A stretch of DNA of 64,000 bases, from contig DAHUXD010000060.1 in the NCBI GenBank assembly GCA_027307335.1, forward strand, positions 1-64,000, given 5' to 3'. Below are positions 63,680 through 64,000 of this stretch, piece by piece. The position numbers and the translations under genes are program-made. The stretch is from Acidobacteriota bacterium (lineage in GTDB: Bacteria > Acidobacteriota > Thermoanaerobaculia > UBA5066 > Gp7-AA6). Every line of letters starts with the position of its first letter. The first letter of the stretch is position 1. A model generated the notes under the pieces. The model had not been told where the DNA came from and did no database searches. It saw nothing but the letters and a program-made list of their open reading frames with translations.

Positions 63680-64000
63680 GGGTCGTTCCTCCCGGGCCGC
63701 CGGCGAGCGCGGCCTCGCGCCGCGCCGGACCGGCGATGACGATCTCCCGGATGCCCGCGCGCGAGGCCGCGAGGCAGGCCGTCAGCTTCGGACGCATCCC
63801 TCCCGTGACCGCCGGCGAGTCGAGGAGGCGCCGCGCCTCGAGCGGATCGAGCCGCTCGCGGAGGCGCCCCGCGCCGTCGGCGACGCCCTCGACGTCGGTC
63901 AGGAAGACCAGGCGCCGGGCCCCGATCGCGCCGGCGAGCGCGGCGGCCGCGGCGTCCGCGTTCACGTTCAGAAGGGAGTCGTCCGGTCCCGCGGCGAGCG
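63666..64000 (-). CDS. argB: Acetylglutamate kinase (5' part outside window)
   Basis: Only the C-terminal third is present. The visible part includes LLNVNADAAAAALAGAIGARRLVFLTDVEGV, RLLDSPAVTGGMRPKLTACLAA and GPARREAALAGGPGGTTL, all typical of ArgB. ArgB phosphorylates N-acetylglutamate. The frame is open to the window edge. Confidence 0.93.
   Translation of the reverse strand, partial: LAAGPDDSLLNVNADAAAAALAGAIGARRLVFLTDVEGVADGAGRLRERLDPLEARRLLDSPAVTGGMRPKLTACLAASRAGIREIVIAGPARREAALAGGPGGTTLVAA

Overview
The window is GC-rich chromosomal DNA from a diderm (Gram-negative-type) bacterium, with about 60 densely packed genes and almost no non-coding space. A Kdo pathway for lipopolysaccharide, an outer-membrane beta-barrel protein, LolA-like and Tat genes, and menaquinone-type ETF oxidoreductase chemistry show an outer membrane and respiratory metabolism. 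Gene content and order resemble Acidobacteriota (Thermoanaerobaculia-like), but no rRNA is present and that placement is inference. No rRNA, tRNA, CRISPR array, insertion sequence or prophage is visible. No gene-free stretch exceeds about 210 bases.

Layout. 1-6.8 kb: 3' end of a TPR/sigma-54 activator, split serine dehydratase (sdaAB-sdaAA) and a TMTC-like membrane TPR protein. 6.9-13.1 kb (minus): flippase-like protein, nrdR, hsp20, lon, thiL, DUF2062. 13.3-18.6 kb: secreted Ig-repeat protein, glyoxalase-like protein, Ctp protease (minus), tatA-tatC. 18.6-24.8 kb: Kdo island, kdsD-kdsC and kdsB-pyrG-kdsA on the minus strand, interrupted by a DedA-rhodanese gene and a small secreted protein on the plus strand. 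24.8-33.7 kb: mostly minus-strand housekeeping genes (polyprenyl synthase, yajQ, LolA-like, purH, a large outer-membrane protein, recA). 33.8-40.3 kb (plus): pgpA, murB, mannose-1-P guanylyltransferase, then MoxR-DUF58-transglutaminase. 40.3-45.1 kb (minus): three glycosyltransferases and a polyprenyl-phosphate sugar transferase. 45.1-54.1 kb (plus): yceD-rpmF-plsX-fabH-fabD-(beta-lactamase-like)-fabG-acpP-fabF-etfB-etfA. 54.2-58.7 kb: YihY, membrane ETF:quinone oxidoreductase (EMO type), yraN and two unknowns. 58.7-64 kb (minus): argB-argD-argG-argH-argJ.

How the genes work together. PyrG makes the CTP that KdsB consumes to activate Kdo, and KdsD, KdsA and KdsC supply the other Kdo steps. 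The fab genes build acyl-ACP, while EtfBA with the Fe-S oxidoreductase would pass electrons from acyl-CoA dehydrogenases to quinone. The arginine cluster covers five steps, with argJ recycling the acetyl group.

Most notable: the DedA-rhodanese gene at 20161-21159 has an in-frame TGA at codon 270, two codons after the putative catalytic Cys. The frame stays open and typical for 62 more sense codons, and a hairpin sits directly downstream. This is a strong candidate selenoprotein. Two genome-style traits also stand out: many transcription units start with a -10-like hexamer only 6-9 nt before the start codon (leaderless mRNAs), and every convergent gene junction carries a hairpin.
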